A DNA stretch of 64,000 nucleotides from positions 21,265 to 85,264 of the forward strand of contig MKJX01000155.1 in the NCBI GenBank assembly GCA_001942415.1. Direction: 5' to 3'. This document shows, one piece after another, positions 47,320-55,577 of this stretch. Source of the DNA: Pseudonocardia sp. CNS-139 (GTDB lineage: Bacteria; Actinomycetota; Actinomycetes; Mycobacteriales; Pseudonocardiaceae). The notes beneath the pieces were generated by a model, which made no database searches, had not been told where the DNA came from, and saw only the letters and a program-made list of their open reading frames with translations. The first letter of the stretch is position 1, and each line of letters opens with the position of its first letter. The position numbers and the translations under genes were made by a program.

Positions 47320-47910
47320 GCGACCGTGACGTCCATCGGCAGCTCGAAGTGGACCGTGGCGAACCGGGGGTCGCCGTCCCGTCCGCGGTCGTCGCGGATC
47401 TCGACCACGGGCAGCGAGCGCCAGAACGGCTCGGCGGCCGGCACCCGGGTGTTGGTGTGCAGGTAGATCACCCGGTAGCCGCCGTCGGCGCGCACGAACT
47501 CCTGGCAGGCGGCCACGAGCCGGCGGGCGAGCCCGGCCCGGCGGTGCGCCGGCAGCGTCGCCACCCGCAGCAGGTGGGCGACCGCCTGCCGGTCGGCGTA
47601 GCGGCGGCCCAGCTCCGCGGGGTGCGGCGGCACGTTCGGGCGGCGACCCGGATCGCCGCGGTCGACACGACGGGCGCGTCCGGGCCGGTCGTGTCGAGCG
47701 CGACGAACATCGCCTGGCGCGGGTTGTCGACGTAGGTCTCGACGATGCGGTCCAGGTCCCAGTGCCACTGCGGCTGGTAGCCGTAGCCCTGGTCCACCTC
47801 GGCCGAGCGCAGCACGACCTCGCGGGCGCCGCGAGGTCCTCGGCGGTCACCGCACGGCGGACGGCGTACCGGGCCGCGTGTGCGGCGGGTTGCGTCGTGG
47901 GCTGTGCCAC
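47316..47910 (-). CDS. GNAT-family N-acetyltransferase (two frameshifts)
   Basis: GTG 47910 with GAGGAG upstream. Joined reading: MAQPTTQPAAHAARYAVRRA, VDQGYGYQPQWHWDLDRI, FVALDTTGPDAPVVSTAAIR, then the acetyl-CoA loop VATLPAHRRAGLARRLVAAC and VIYLHTNTRVPAAEPFWRSL. Frames change near 47830 and 47640. About 198 residues. The R-x-x-G-x-A motif is intact as HRRAGLAR. It lies between the importer ATPase and an MFS exporter in the Zur-like operon from 53 kb, so acetylation of the transported ligand is possible. Confidence 0.8.
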
Positions 47911-47924
47911 GGTGGGCTCCTCTC

Positions 47925-47953
47925 GGGTCGGGTCGGGTCGGGTCAGGGTCGGG
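47925..47953 (+). repeat. GGGTC pentanucleotide tandem repeat, G-quadruplex-capable
   Basis: Six GGG runs separated by TC or TCA (GGGTC four times, then AGGGTC and GGGTC). This meets the usual G3-N2 quadruplex pattern with spare runs. It fills the 43-bp gap between the ATPase stop (47954) and the acetyltransferase start (47910), both read leftward, so the G-rich strand is the template. It is a simple repeat likely to vary in copy number. Confidence 0.75.
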
Positions 47954-49513
47954 TCAGCCGGCGACGGCGGCCAGCGGGTCGACGGGGTGGGCGGCGAGCA
48001 GCGCCCGGGTGCGCGGGTGCGCGGCGTCGGCCCGCAGCCGTTCGACCGGCAGGTCCTCCACCACCCGGCCGCCCTCCAGCACGGCGATCCGGTCGCAGAG
48101 CCGTTCGAGCACGTGCAGGTCGTGGGACACCACGAGCGCGGTGGTGGCGTGCTCGTCGCCCGTCGACCGGCCGACGACCCGGGACAGCAGCCGGATCACC
48201 TCGGCCTGCAGCGTCACGTCGAGCGCGGAGGCGGGCTCGTCGGCGACGAGCACCCGGGGCCGGACGGCCAGCGCGCGGGCGATCGCGACCCGCTGGCACT
48301 GCCCGGTGGACAGCTCGTTGGGGCGCCGGCCGGCCAGGTCGGCGAGCCCGACCGCGCCGAGCAGCTCCAGGGCCCGGGCCCGGCGGGAGGCGCGGGTGCC
48401 GATGCGGTGGAAGTCGAGCGGGTCGGCGACCAGCTGCGCCGCCGTGCGCCAGGGGTTGAGCGAGGCCCGTGGGTCCTGCGGGACCAGCTGTACCCGCCGG
48501 CGCACCGCCTGCCACCCGGCGGCGGCCGGGTCCAGCCCCGCCAGGTGCAGCTCGCCGGCGTCGGGCCGTTCCAGGCCGAGCAGGCACCGCAGCAGGGTGG
48601 TCTTGCCCGCGCCGCTGCGTCCCACGACCCCGAGGACCTCGCCCTCGGCGACCTGGAGGTCGAGCCCGTCGAGGACGGGCCCGCCCGGTCCCGGGTAGCG
48701 CTTCACGAGGCCGCGAAGGGCGACCGCGGGCGCGGCCGGGTCGGCCCGGACCCCGGCGGAACGCCGCGGGAGCGCCCACGGCACGTCACGGACCAGCGCT
48801 CGGGTGGCCTCGTGGGCGGGATCGCCGAGCACCTGTGCGGGCGGGCCGTGCTCGACCAGCCGGCCGCGTTCGAGGACGGCCACCCGGTCCGCCAGCGCCG
48901 CCGCGACGCCGACGTCGTGGGTGACGAGCACGACCGCCGTCCCGGCCGCCACGCGTTCGCGCAGCCGGTTCACCAGCTCGTCGCGGGTGGGGCCGTCGAG
49001 CGCGGTCGTCGGCTCGTCGGCGAGCAGCACCCGCGGGCCGCCGGCCACCGCCAGCGCGAACCCGACCCGCTGGGCCATGCCACCGGACAGCTCGAACGCG
49101 CGCCGGGCCGCCACCGGGCCGGGGTCGGCGAACCCGCTCTCCACGAGCAGCGGCGGGACCCGGCCGGGGTCACCGCTCGCCTCGGTGACCAGCGACCCGA
49201 CCCGCCGCGGCGTGAGCGCGAGCGCGGGGTCCTGGAAGACCATCCCGATCTCCCGGCCGCGCACGCCTCGCCACGCCGCGTGCCCGGTCAGGTCCACCGG
49301 ACCGTCCGCGGTCCGCAGCTGCATCCGGTCGGCCCGGACCCGTCCCGGTGCCGGGACCAGGCCCAGCAGGGCGCGCAGCAGCGTGGACTTGCCCGAGCCG
49401 CTGCCGCCGAGCACCACGAGCGCCTCCCCCGCGCGCACCTCGAGGTCGACCCCGTCCAGCACCCGCTGGGCCGGGAAGTCCACGGTGAGGCCCTGCACCT
49501 CCAGCACGATCAC
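47954..49513 (-). CDS. Nik/Opp-type ABC importer 2, fused D-F double ATPase
   Basis: Intact, 519 residues, GTG 49513 overlapping the permease stop (GTGA). Two ATPase domains in tandem: first VVLGGSGSGKSTLLRALLG, ELSGGMAQRVGFALAVA, VLLADEPTTALDG; second [51 protein letters not shown]. Each half is about 260 residues, the NikD/NikE size, with no OppD/F extension. The fused form and the STGQC signature parallel system 1. It drives import of the ligand bound by the lipoprotein at 51387. Confidence 0.93.
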   Translation of the reverse strand: MIVLEVQGLTVDFPAQRVLDGVDLEVRAGEALVVLGGSGSGKSTLLRALLGLVPAPGRVRADRMQLRTADGPVDLTGHAAWRGVRGREIGMVFQDPALALTPRRVGSLVTEASGDPGRVPPLLVESGFADPGPVAARRAFELSGGMAQRVGFALAVAGGPRVLLADEPTTALDGPTRDELVNRLRERVAAGTAVVLVTHDVGVAAALADRVAVLERGRLVEHGPPAQVLGDPAHEATRALVRDVPWALPRRSAGVRADPAAPAVALRGLVKRYPGPGGPVLDGLDLQVAEGEVLGVVGRSGAGKTTLLRCLLGLERPDAGELHLAGLDPAAAGWQAVRRRVQLVPQDPRASLNPWRTAAQLVADPLDFHRIGTRASRRARALELLGAVGLADLAGRRPNELSTGQCQRVAIARALAVRPRVLVADEPASALDVTLQAEVIRLLSRVVGRSTGDEHATTALVVSHDLHVLERLCDRIAVLEGGRVVEDLPVERLRADAAHPRTRALLAAHPVDPLAAVAG

Positions 49514-50390
49514 GGCGCCACCGTCAGCCTCGCCCGGTCCAGCACGTCGCGCAGCCCTTCGCCGACGCAGGTCAGGGCGAACACCGTGACGAGCACCGCG
49601 ACGCCGGGCCCGAGCACGAGATGCGGGTGCGAGAGCGCCGCGCCGCGGGCGTCGGCGAGCATCGCCCCCCACTCCGCGGCCGGAGGCTGCGCACCCATGC
49701 CCAGGAACGACAGCCCGGCCACCACCGCGACGAGCTGGCCGGCCTCGACCGCGGCGAGCACGGCCAGCGGACCGGCCAGCCGCGGGCGCACCTCCCGCAG
49801 CATCAGCCGGGCCCGCGAGGCACCCAGCGCCCGGGCCGTGACCGCCGACGGCTCGGCCAGCGCCGTCCGCACGAGCGAGCGGGTCAGCCGGGCGAACGGC
49901 GCCCACCAGACCAGCAGGGCGCCGCCGAGCACGGCCGGCAGCGACGGCCCGCGCAGCCCGACGAACGCGAGGATGACGATCACGGCGGGGAACGCGACGA
50001 CCGCGTCGACCACCCGCCGCGCGAGGCCGTCCAGCCGCGGGCCGGCCATCCCGGTCAGCGCCCCGAGGCCCGCGCCGAGCCCGACCACCGCGGCCATGGT
50101 GGCGGCCGTCAGCAGCAGGGTCCGCGCCCGCCGTGCAGCACGCGGGACGCGGTGTCGCGGCCGAATCGGTCGGTGCCCAGCCAGTGCTCGCCGCCCGGCG
50201 GGGCCAGGCGCGGCCCGACCCGCTGCGCCGCGGGGTCGAACGGCGCGAGCCACGGCGCCGCCAGCGCCGCGAGCACGACCACCGCGAGCAGCACGCCACC
50301 GAGCAGCAGGAGCGAGCGCCCGCGCCCGGACGTCGCCGCACGCGTCCGCACCCGGAGGCCCGACGGGGCCGCAGGCAGCAGCCGCGTCAC
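49510..50390 (-). CDS. Nik/Opp-type ABC importer 2, permease C (one frameshift)
   Basis: GTG 50390 overlaps the permease B stop (GTGA). N-terminal helix LLLLGGVLLAVVVLAALAAP, then HWLGTDRFGRDTASRVLHG, a frame change near 50125, and the core AVVAFPAVIVILAFVGLRG, ARALGASRARLMLREVRPR (EAA loop), LSFLGMGAQPPAAEWGAML. About 293 residues, DppC/NikC family. It forms a heterodimeric channel with permease B. Confidence 0.9.
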
Positions 50391-51379
50391 GCCACGGCCT
50401 CCGCGGAGGCGTCGCCGCGCGGGTCGACCAGGCGCGCGCCGAGGTCGACCCCGCGGTTGACCACCACCACGAGCGCGGTCGCGAGCAGCACGTACGCCTG
50501 CACGACCGGGTAGTCCTGCGCGGAGATCGCCTCCACCGCGTACAGCCCGACCCCGGGCCAGGTGAACACGGCCTCGGTGATGATCGACCCGGTCACCAGC
50601 GAGGCGAACGCGAGCCCGCCCAGGATCAGCACCGGCGCGGTCGCCGGGCGCAGCACGTGCCGCAGCAGCGTCCGGCCCGGCGACGCGCCGCGGGCGAGCG
50701 CGGCGACCGCGTAGAGCCGCCCGCGCTCGGCGATCAGCGACGCCCGCAGCACCCGCGACATGGTCGGCATGGCGGCGAGCCCGAGCACCAGCGCCGGCAG
50801 CCACAGCCGGTCGACAGTGGCCGGGCCGGCGATCCGGTAGCCGACGGCACCGGTGGCGACCTGCAGGGCGAGCGTGCCGAGCAGGAACGACGGCACGGCC
50901 ACCGTCGCCAGCGTCACCAGCCGCAGCAGCTGGTCGACCGGCCCGTCCGGGCGGCGGCTCGCCAGCAGCGCGAGCGCCACGGCCAGCACGAGCGCCACCG
51001 CGAAACCGGCCGCCCCGAGCGCCAGGCTGGCCGGCAGCCGGTCCAGCATCTCGGTCAGCACCGGCTGCCCGGAGCGGTACGACGTCCCCCAGTCGCCGCC
51101 GGCCATGCGCGCCAGCCAGCGCACGTACTGCTCGGGGATCGACCGGTCGAGGCCGAGCTCGGCGAGCCGCTCCGCGCGGATCCGGTCCTCGTCCGCGTGG
51201 CTCAGCCCGATCCCGCCCGCCTCGCCGAGCTGCACGTCGACCGGATCGCCCGGGGCGGACCGCACGAGCGCGAACACGATCACCGATGCGGCCAGCAGGA
51301 GCCCCGCCGTCACGGCGGTCTCCCGGGCGAGCGCGCTGGTGACGGTGCGGACGGACGGAGGCGACGGGAGCGGTGGCAC
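50387..51379 (-). CDS. Nik/Opp-type ABC importer 2, permease B
   Basis: Intact, 330 residues, GTG 51379, 8 bp after the binding-protein stop. First helix VTAGLLLAASVIVFALVRSA, then the conserved APGDPVDVQLG, GDWGTSYRSGQPVLTEML, the EAA loop AALARGASPGRTLLRHVLRP and SIITEAVFTWPGVGLYAVEA, the DppB/NikB pattern with about six helices. Confidence 0.93.
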   Translation of the reverse strand: MPPLPSPPSVRTVTSALARETAVTAGLLLAASVIVFALVRSAPGDPVDVQLGEAGGIGLSHADEDRIRAERLAELGLDRSIPEQYVRWLARMAGGDWGTSYRSGQPVLTEMLDRLPASLALGAAGFAVALVLAVALALLASRRPDGPVDQLLRLVTLATVAVPSFLLGTLALQVATGAVGYRIAGPATVDRLWLPALVLGLAAMPTMSRVLRASLIAERGRLYAVAALARGASPGRTLLRHVLRPATAPVLILGGLAFASLVTGSIITEAVFTWPGVGLYAVEAISAQDYPVVQAYVLLATALVVVVNRGVDLGARLVDPRGDASAEAVA

Positions 51380-51386
51380 GGCCGGT

Positions 51387-52955
51387 TCAGCCGTCCAGCG
51401 TGTAGCCGGGCTGCACGAGGTTCTCGTACTGCAGCGGGTGCGCCACGAACCCGTGCACCCGGTCGGCGACGGCCGTGGCCTGCGGCCGCGGGTGCACCGG
51501 GATGCCGGGGACGACCTCGGCGTGCAGCGCGTTGAGCTCGAGGACCGCGGCGGCCCGCTCCTGCTCGGTCGGCGCGGTGTTCGCGCGCTCGACCAGGCCC
51601 GCGACCTGCGGGATCGCGAACCGCCCGTAGTTGCCCGAGCCGTCGGGCCCCATCTGCACGGCGAACAGGCTCGGGACGTTGCCCAGCGTGGTGAACGCCG
51701 CCGTCTGCGCGTCCCAGTCGCCGCGCTCGCGGGCCTGCTGGACCAGCGTGTCGTCCACGTAGGACAGCTCGACGGTCACGCCGAGCGCGTCCCACTGGGC
51801 CTGCAGCACCTCACCGGTCGGCCCCTCGCTGCCCCAGGTCTGCAGCCGGAACGCCAGCGGCTGCCCGTCCTTCGCCCGGCGGCCGTCCGGACCGAGCACC
51901 CAGCCGGCCTCGTCGAGAAGCCGGGCGGCCAGCGCCGGGTCGTGGCGCACGAAACCCTGCTGGTCGGCCTGCGGGAACGCCGGGTTGGACGCCAGCCAGC
52001 TCGCGGCCGGCTCGGTCAGGCCCTCCCCCGCGATCTCGGCGACCTCCTCGCGGTCCACCGCCCAGGCCAGCGCCTGGCGAACCCGCTGGTCGGCCAGTGC
52101 CGGGGCGACCGGCGAGGCGGGGTTCAGGTAGACGGTGACCGTGTTCGCCGCCGGGGCGCCGACGAGGTCGAGGCCCTCGGCCGCCCGCAGCTCCGGCACC
52201 GCGGAGCCCGGCAGCAGGTCCACGATGTCGGCCTGGCCGGCCGCCGCGATCTGCGCGCGGGCCTCCGGGTCGCCCACCTGCTGCACCGTGATCGTCTCGA
52301 CCCCCGTCCCGCCGGGGGCGGGGCCCCACCAGTCCGGGTTGCGTTCCAGCGTGAGCTCCCGCTCCGGGGCGAACCCGGTCACCCGGAACGCTCCCGTGAG
52401 GTCGGCGTCGTCCGGCCCCGCCGGACCCGTGCGGCCCTGGTAGGCGGCCACGTTGTGGATCTGCAGCTCGTAGTGGGCGAGCGTGTGGTCGAGGAAGGGC
52501 GACGGGCCGGCGGTCCGCACCGTCAAGGTCCGCGGGTCGGCCACGGTGACCGTCAGCCCGGCCAGCAGGTTCGCGGCCAGCTCGTTCTCCGCCGCCGTCC
52601 GCTCCAACGACGCGCGCACCGCCTCCGCGTCCACCGGTGCGCCGCTGTGGAACCGGACACCGTCGCGCAGGAGCACCGTCCAGGTGTCGGGCGCGGTCTG
52701 CTCGATCGACGCGGCCAGCTCGGGCGCGACGGTCCCGTCGGCCTGGATCTTGGCCAGCGACTCGCCGACCCCGTACGAGCGCAGGTAGCTCGTGGTCAGC
52801 GACTCCGCCGGATCCAGCGTGGCGTTGATCCGCGCGACCGCGAGCGTCAGCTCGCCGCCGGGCGCAGCACCCCCGGACGCGCCGGACCCGCCCGCCCCGC
52901 CGCAGGCGGTGAGGAGCAACAGGCCCGCCACGATCGCCGTCAGTGTGCGGCTCAC
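51387..52955 (-). CDS. Nik/Opp-type ABC importer 2, substrate-binding lipoprotein (SBP family 5)
   Basis: GTG 52955 is chosen because GGAG lies 7 bp upstream; GTG 52961 and 52988 are also in frame. Lipobox LLLLTACGG. Mature protein: GGELTLAVARINATLDPAES, SYGVGESLAKIQADGTVAPE, LLRDGVRFHSGAPVDAEAV, NPDWWGPAPGGTGVETITV, LLDEAGWVLGPDGRRAKDG. 522 residues, the same size as the system 1 protein. It is first in the operon running from 52955 to 45175 and has a near-perfect Zur-like box 66 bp upstream. Confidence 0.92.
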   Translation of the reverse strand: MSRTLTAIVAGLLLLTACGGAGGSGASGGAAPGGELTLAVARINATLDPAESLTTSYLRSYGVGESLAKIQADGTVAPELAASIEQTAPDTWTVLLRDGVRFHSGAPVDAEAVRASLERTAAENELAANLLAGLTVTVADPRTLTVRTAGPSPFLDHTLAHYELQIHNVAAYQGRTGPAGPDDADLTGAFRVTGFAPERELTLERNPDWWGPAPGGTGVETITVQQVGDPEARAQIAAAGQADIVDLLPGSAVPELRAAEGLDLVGAPAANTVTVYLNPASPVAPALADQRVRQALAWAVDREEVAEIAGEGLTEPAASWLASNPAFPQADQQGFVRHDPALAARLLDEAGWVLGPDGRRAKDGQPLAFRLQTWGSEGPTGEVLQAQWDALGVTVELSYVDDTLVQQARERGDWDAQTAAFTTLGNVPSLFAVQMGPDGSGNYGRFAIPQVAGLVERANTAPTEQERAAAVLELNALHAEVVPGIPVHPRPQATAVADRVHGFVAHPLQYENLVQPGYTLDG

Positions 52956-53020
52956 AGTCACGCTCCGTTCGGCCGATAGCCGCACCACCCGTTCGGGCGC
53001 GGTCGCCGACGCAGACTAGG

Positions 53021-53035
53021 TGACAATGATTGTCG
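53021..53035. promoter_or_regulatory. Zur-like operator between Opp system 2 and PhyH gene
   Basis: TGACAATGATTGTCG; GACAAT-G-ATTGTC is a perfect 6-1-6 palindrome, the strongest of the six sites. It lies 66 bp upstream of the leftward binding-protein start (52955) and 57 bp upstream of the rightward dioxygenase start (53092), so it likely controls both directions. Confidence 0.75.
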
Positions 53036-53091
53036 GAATCCAGTCGTACGGCTCACATCGGGCAGCAGCAGCGCGCCGCCTGTTGCCAGGC

Positions 53092-53877
53092 ATGTGCAAC
53101 ACTGCGGGCCGCTGCCGTACACCGGAGGTTCTCCTGGGCCTGCCCGCCACCAGCCACGACGACGGTTACACCGTCACCCGCGGCGCCTTCACCGCCGCCG
53201 AGGTCGACGAGCTGCGCACCGCGCTCGAGGCGGCGACGGCCCGCGCGGCCGGCCTGGCGAGCGGGGCGCCCTCCACCCTCACCGACGGCGGCCACGTGAT
53301 CCAGACCGTGCCCGGCGACCCGCCCACCTCCGTCCACTGGGAGCCCGGCGTCGAGCCGCCCGTCGTGCGCAACCTGCGCCCGGTCGCCCATCTCGACCCG
53401 CGGCTGGCCGCCCGCTGGGACGACCCACGGCTGACCGGTCCGGCGGCCGGCCTGCTCGGCGTCCGCGCCGTCGCGCCGCTGACGTCGAAGTCGAGCCTCA
53501 AACGCGCCCGGGTCGGGTCGGACTACCTCTGGCACACCGACCACACGTTCCTCGCCCGGTTCCTCGACGACACCGCGGCCGCCCGGGTCGTCACGGCGAT
53601 GGTGCTGCTCGACGACGCCGACGCGGACAACGGCGCGCTCACCCTCGTGCCCGGTTCCCACCGCGGCACCGGGCGCGCCGACGGCGAGCCGCCCCGCCCC
53701 GGCGATGCCGCCCCGGTGCTGCTCGCCGCCCCGGCCGGCACCGTGGTGTGCTTCCCGTCGCGGATGCTGCACCGCTCGGGCGCCAACCGCTCCGCCCGCG
53801 ACCGCCGCGCCCTGCTCTACCTCTACCAGCCCGCCGGCCGCCCGCCGCTGGACGAGACCCGGCCACTGCCCCGCTGA
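53092..53877 (+). CDS. Phytanoyl-CoA dioxygenase (PhyH)-family Fe(II)/2-oxoglutarate oxygenase
   Basis: Intact, 261 residues from ATG 53092; upstream in-frame starts would lie in the operator. Residues about 20-45 (TSHDDGYTVTRGAFTAAEVD) are the usual PhyH opening. The iron triad is His and Asp in SDYLWHTDHTFLARF plus the distal His in SRMLHRSGANRS, with the following Arg likely binding 2-oxoglutarate. TLVPGSHRGTG is also typical. PhyH enzymes hydroxylate or halogenate natural-product intermediates. It is under the strongest Zur-like site, so it probably tailors a metallophore; which one is unclear. Confidence 0.88.
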   Translation: MCNTAGRCRTPEVLLGLPATSHDDGYTVTRGAFTAAEVDELRTALEAATARAAGLASGAPSTLTDGGHVIQTVPGDPPTSVHWEPGVEPPVVRNLRPVAHLDPRLAARWDDPRLTGPAAGLLGVRAVAPLTSKSSLKRARVGSDYLWHTDHTFLARFLDDTAAARVVTAMVLLDDADADNGALTLVPGSHRGTGRADGEPPRPGDAAPVLLAAPAGTVVCFPSRMLHRSGANRSARDRRALLYLYQPAGRPPLDETRPLPR

Positions 53878-53919
53878 GCGCCTCCGCCCGCTCGGTCCTG
53901 CGCGACCCGGCGTTCTCTG

Positions 53920-54290
53920 CGGCCCGGCCGCCTGGGCGACGCCGTTCCTGCGCGGCCTCGCCGCGCTGGCCGGCCGCTGGTCGCCGCGGCCGTCGTCGGG
54001 GCCGGCCGGGGTGCCTGCCGCCCGGCGTTCCAGGCGCTCACCGCCGAGGTCGCCGCCGCCGACCGCCGCCGGCCGGCCGACGCCGCGCTCACCGTCGCCG
54101 TGCGGGTCAGCGTGCTCGTGGCCGGGACCGGGCCGCGCCGGCCGGCCGCGGGGCAGCGGGCCCGGCAGGCACCGCAGCACCGCGCCGGTTCCTGCGGGCG
54201 CTCGGCGACGGTCTCGCCGGGACCGGCCGCCATCCCGGGTTCCTCGCCGCCCTCGCCGCCACGACCGGCTGCACCGTGGGACCGGCATCG
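53920..54290 (+). pseudogene. Decayed MFS transporter remnant
   Basis: The 53878-54471 stretch has no intact gene. On the plus strand, pieces in shifting frames resemble an MFS protein: RPAFQALTAEVAAADRRRPA and ALTVAVRVSVLVAG (near 54016-54120), then FLRALGDGLAGTGRHPGFLA (near 54190-54270). Their order matches the middle of a 12-helix MFS transporter, but the ends are gone and spacing is short. Unlike the other broken genes here, one added base does not restore a full protein, so this looks like true decay. Confidence 0.5.
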
Positions 54291-54374
54291 AGCTGTTCAC
54301 GTCCCCTGGTTCACCAGGGCCTGCCTCTCCGGTCCGCGCAGCCCGTGAGCCGGCCGGGTCGGATCCGGGCTGTG

Positions 54375-54462
54375 CCGTGCCGTGCCGTACGACGGTCCCC
54401 TCGTCCATGCACGTCACCGTGTCGGCGACGTCCCGGGCGGAGCCCATCTCGTGGGCGTCCAC
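54375..54462 (-). pseudogene. Remnant of a GlnQ-type amino-acid ABC ATPase C-terminus
   Basis: Reading leftward from 54462: AHEMGSARDVADTVTCMDEG, then TVVRHGTAQPG. This is the H-loop and following strand of polar amino-acid transporter ATPases (usual form THEMGFARDVADRVVFMDGG), about 28 residues with several substitutions and nothing recognisable before or after. It abuts the sigma-factor stop at 54472. A small fragment left by deletion or recombination is the best explanation. Confidence 0.5.
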
Positions 54463-54471
54463 CGGTCGCGG

Positions 54472-55032
54472 TCAGGCCTCGCGGCGCCGCGCACCGGCGT
54501 CCAGGGCGGCGGTGAGGTCCTGCCGCGCACGGGCGACCCGGGAGCGGATCGTCCCGACGGGGCAGTCGCAGACCTCGGCGGCCTCGGCGTAGCTCAGGCC
54601 GAGGACCTGGGTGAGCACGAACGCCTCCCGCCGGTCGGCCGGCAGGCCCTCGACCAGCTGCCGGAGCAGCACGTGGTCGTCGGCGGGGCCGTGGGTGCGG
54701 CCCGCCGGGCCCAGGCCCTCCGTCGTCGCGACCGGTGTGGTGCGCGGACGGCGGCGGGCCTGGCGGACCGCGTCGGCCGCGACGCGCCGGGCGATCGACA
54801 GCAGCCAGGTGCGGGCCGGCGCCTGCGCCGAGAACCCGCCGAGCGCCCGGAACGCCCGCAGGAACGTCTCCTGGGTGAGATCCTCCGCGGTGCCCGGGTC
54901 GCCGAGATGCGCCACGAGGCGGTGGACGTCGCGCTGGGTCCCGCGGATGAAGGCGACGAGCGCCTCCCGGTCACCACGACCGGCGGCGAGCGCCCAGGCG
55001 GTCAGCTGCTCGTCGTCAGCGCGCTCTACCAC
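54472..55032 (-). CDS. sigC-like: ECF RNA polymerase sigma factor, SigC-like
   Basis: Intact, 186 residues from GTG 55032, almost the length of mycobacterial SigC. Region 2: LTAWALAAGRGDREALVAFI, DLTQETFLRAFRALGGFSA, ARTWLLSIARRVAADAVRQA. Region 4: LTQVLGLSYAEAAEVCDCPV and GTIRSRVARARQDL. The CDCPVGTIRSRVARAR end is characteristic of the SigC group, which in M. tuberculosis I recall being tied to copper supply and an isonitrile lipopeptide operon. It lies downstream of a zinc-finger anti-sigma gene, so it is likely held inactive until a metal or redox signal. No membrane segment. Confidence 0.88.
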   Translation of the reverse strand: MVERADDEQLTAWALAAGRGDREALVAFIRGTQRDVHRLVAHLGDPGTAEDLTQETFLRAFRALGGFSAQAPARTWLLSIARRVAADAVRQARRRPRTTPVATTEGLGPAGRTHGPADDHVLLRQLVEGLPADRREAFVLTQVLGLSYAEAAEVCDCPVGTIRSRVARARQDLTAALDAGARRREA

Positions 55033-55075
55033 GGGTGGACAGTAGAGTGCCGACGCCCGCCGGGACCATGCTCGT

Positions 55076-55477
55076 TCACGCGGCCTCCGACCCGCAGCGA
55101 CACGGCCGGCCCTCCTGACAGCCGCACGCGCAGCTCGCCGCACACCCGCACCCGGCCGGGCCGGCGGCCCCCGGCGCACCCTCCGGTACGACGAGGTGGA
55201 CCCGGGGGCGGCGCAGGCCACCGACCGCCCCGGAGCACGTTCCCGCGCTCCGGTCGATCAGGTCGACGGCCAGCGCGAGCAGTGCCGGGTCGTCCTCCCC
55301 GGGCACGGCCCACTGCGGAGCGGCCGACGTCAGATCGGCCAGCTCCGCGAACCGCTGCGCCACGACCCGACACCGGGCACAGCGAGCCAGGTGCCGCTCG
55401 GCGGCGGCGATCTCCGGCAGCGCGGCCTCGCGGTCCAGCCTCGCGGAGAGGATCTCACGACAGCGCCGGCAGTCCAC
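55076..55477 (-). CDS. Zinc-finger (ZAS) anti-sigma factor with Cys-rich tail
   Basis: GTG 55477, 133 residues. The N-terminal domain is zf-HC2/ZAS: VDCRRCREILSARLDRE, then AERHLARCARCRVV with H-x3-C-x2-C. The C-terminus is a metallothionein-like cluster, GCGCAASCACGCQEG followed by RPCRCG, eight Cys in about 23 residues. No membrane helix, so it is cytosolic. It precedes the sigma gene by 43 bp, the reverse of the common sigma-first order. The tail could bind Cu(I) or Zn and release the sigma factor; this is inference. Confidence 0.8.
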   Translation of the reverse strand: MDCRRCREILSARLDREAALPEIAAAERHLARCARCRVVAQRFAELADLTSAAPQWAVPGEDDPALLALAVDLIDRSAGTCSGAVGGLRRPRVHLVVPEGAPGAAGPAGCGCAASCACGCQEGRPCRCGSEAA

Positions 55478-55577
55478 CGCGTCATTCTGCAACGACGGAC
55501 CCGCGTCCGCCGCTCGTCCCCCACGGTCGGCGCCGGAGCCGGGAGCGGGATGTCGTACGGTCGGGCCGAGGAGGCCC

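Noticed and set aside
47762..51535. Very long open frame (over 1200 codons) on the plus strand.
   Set aside because: It is the mirror of the intact Opp system 2 genes on the minus strand; composition is Arg/Pro/Gly-rich with no domain, as expected for a high-GC shadow frame.
53030..53299. Short plus-strand frame with a CCQAC motif beside the operator.
   Set aside because: It would start inside the operator with a poor codon and lies in another frame of the PhyH gene, whose conserved motifs are clear.
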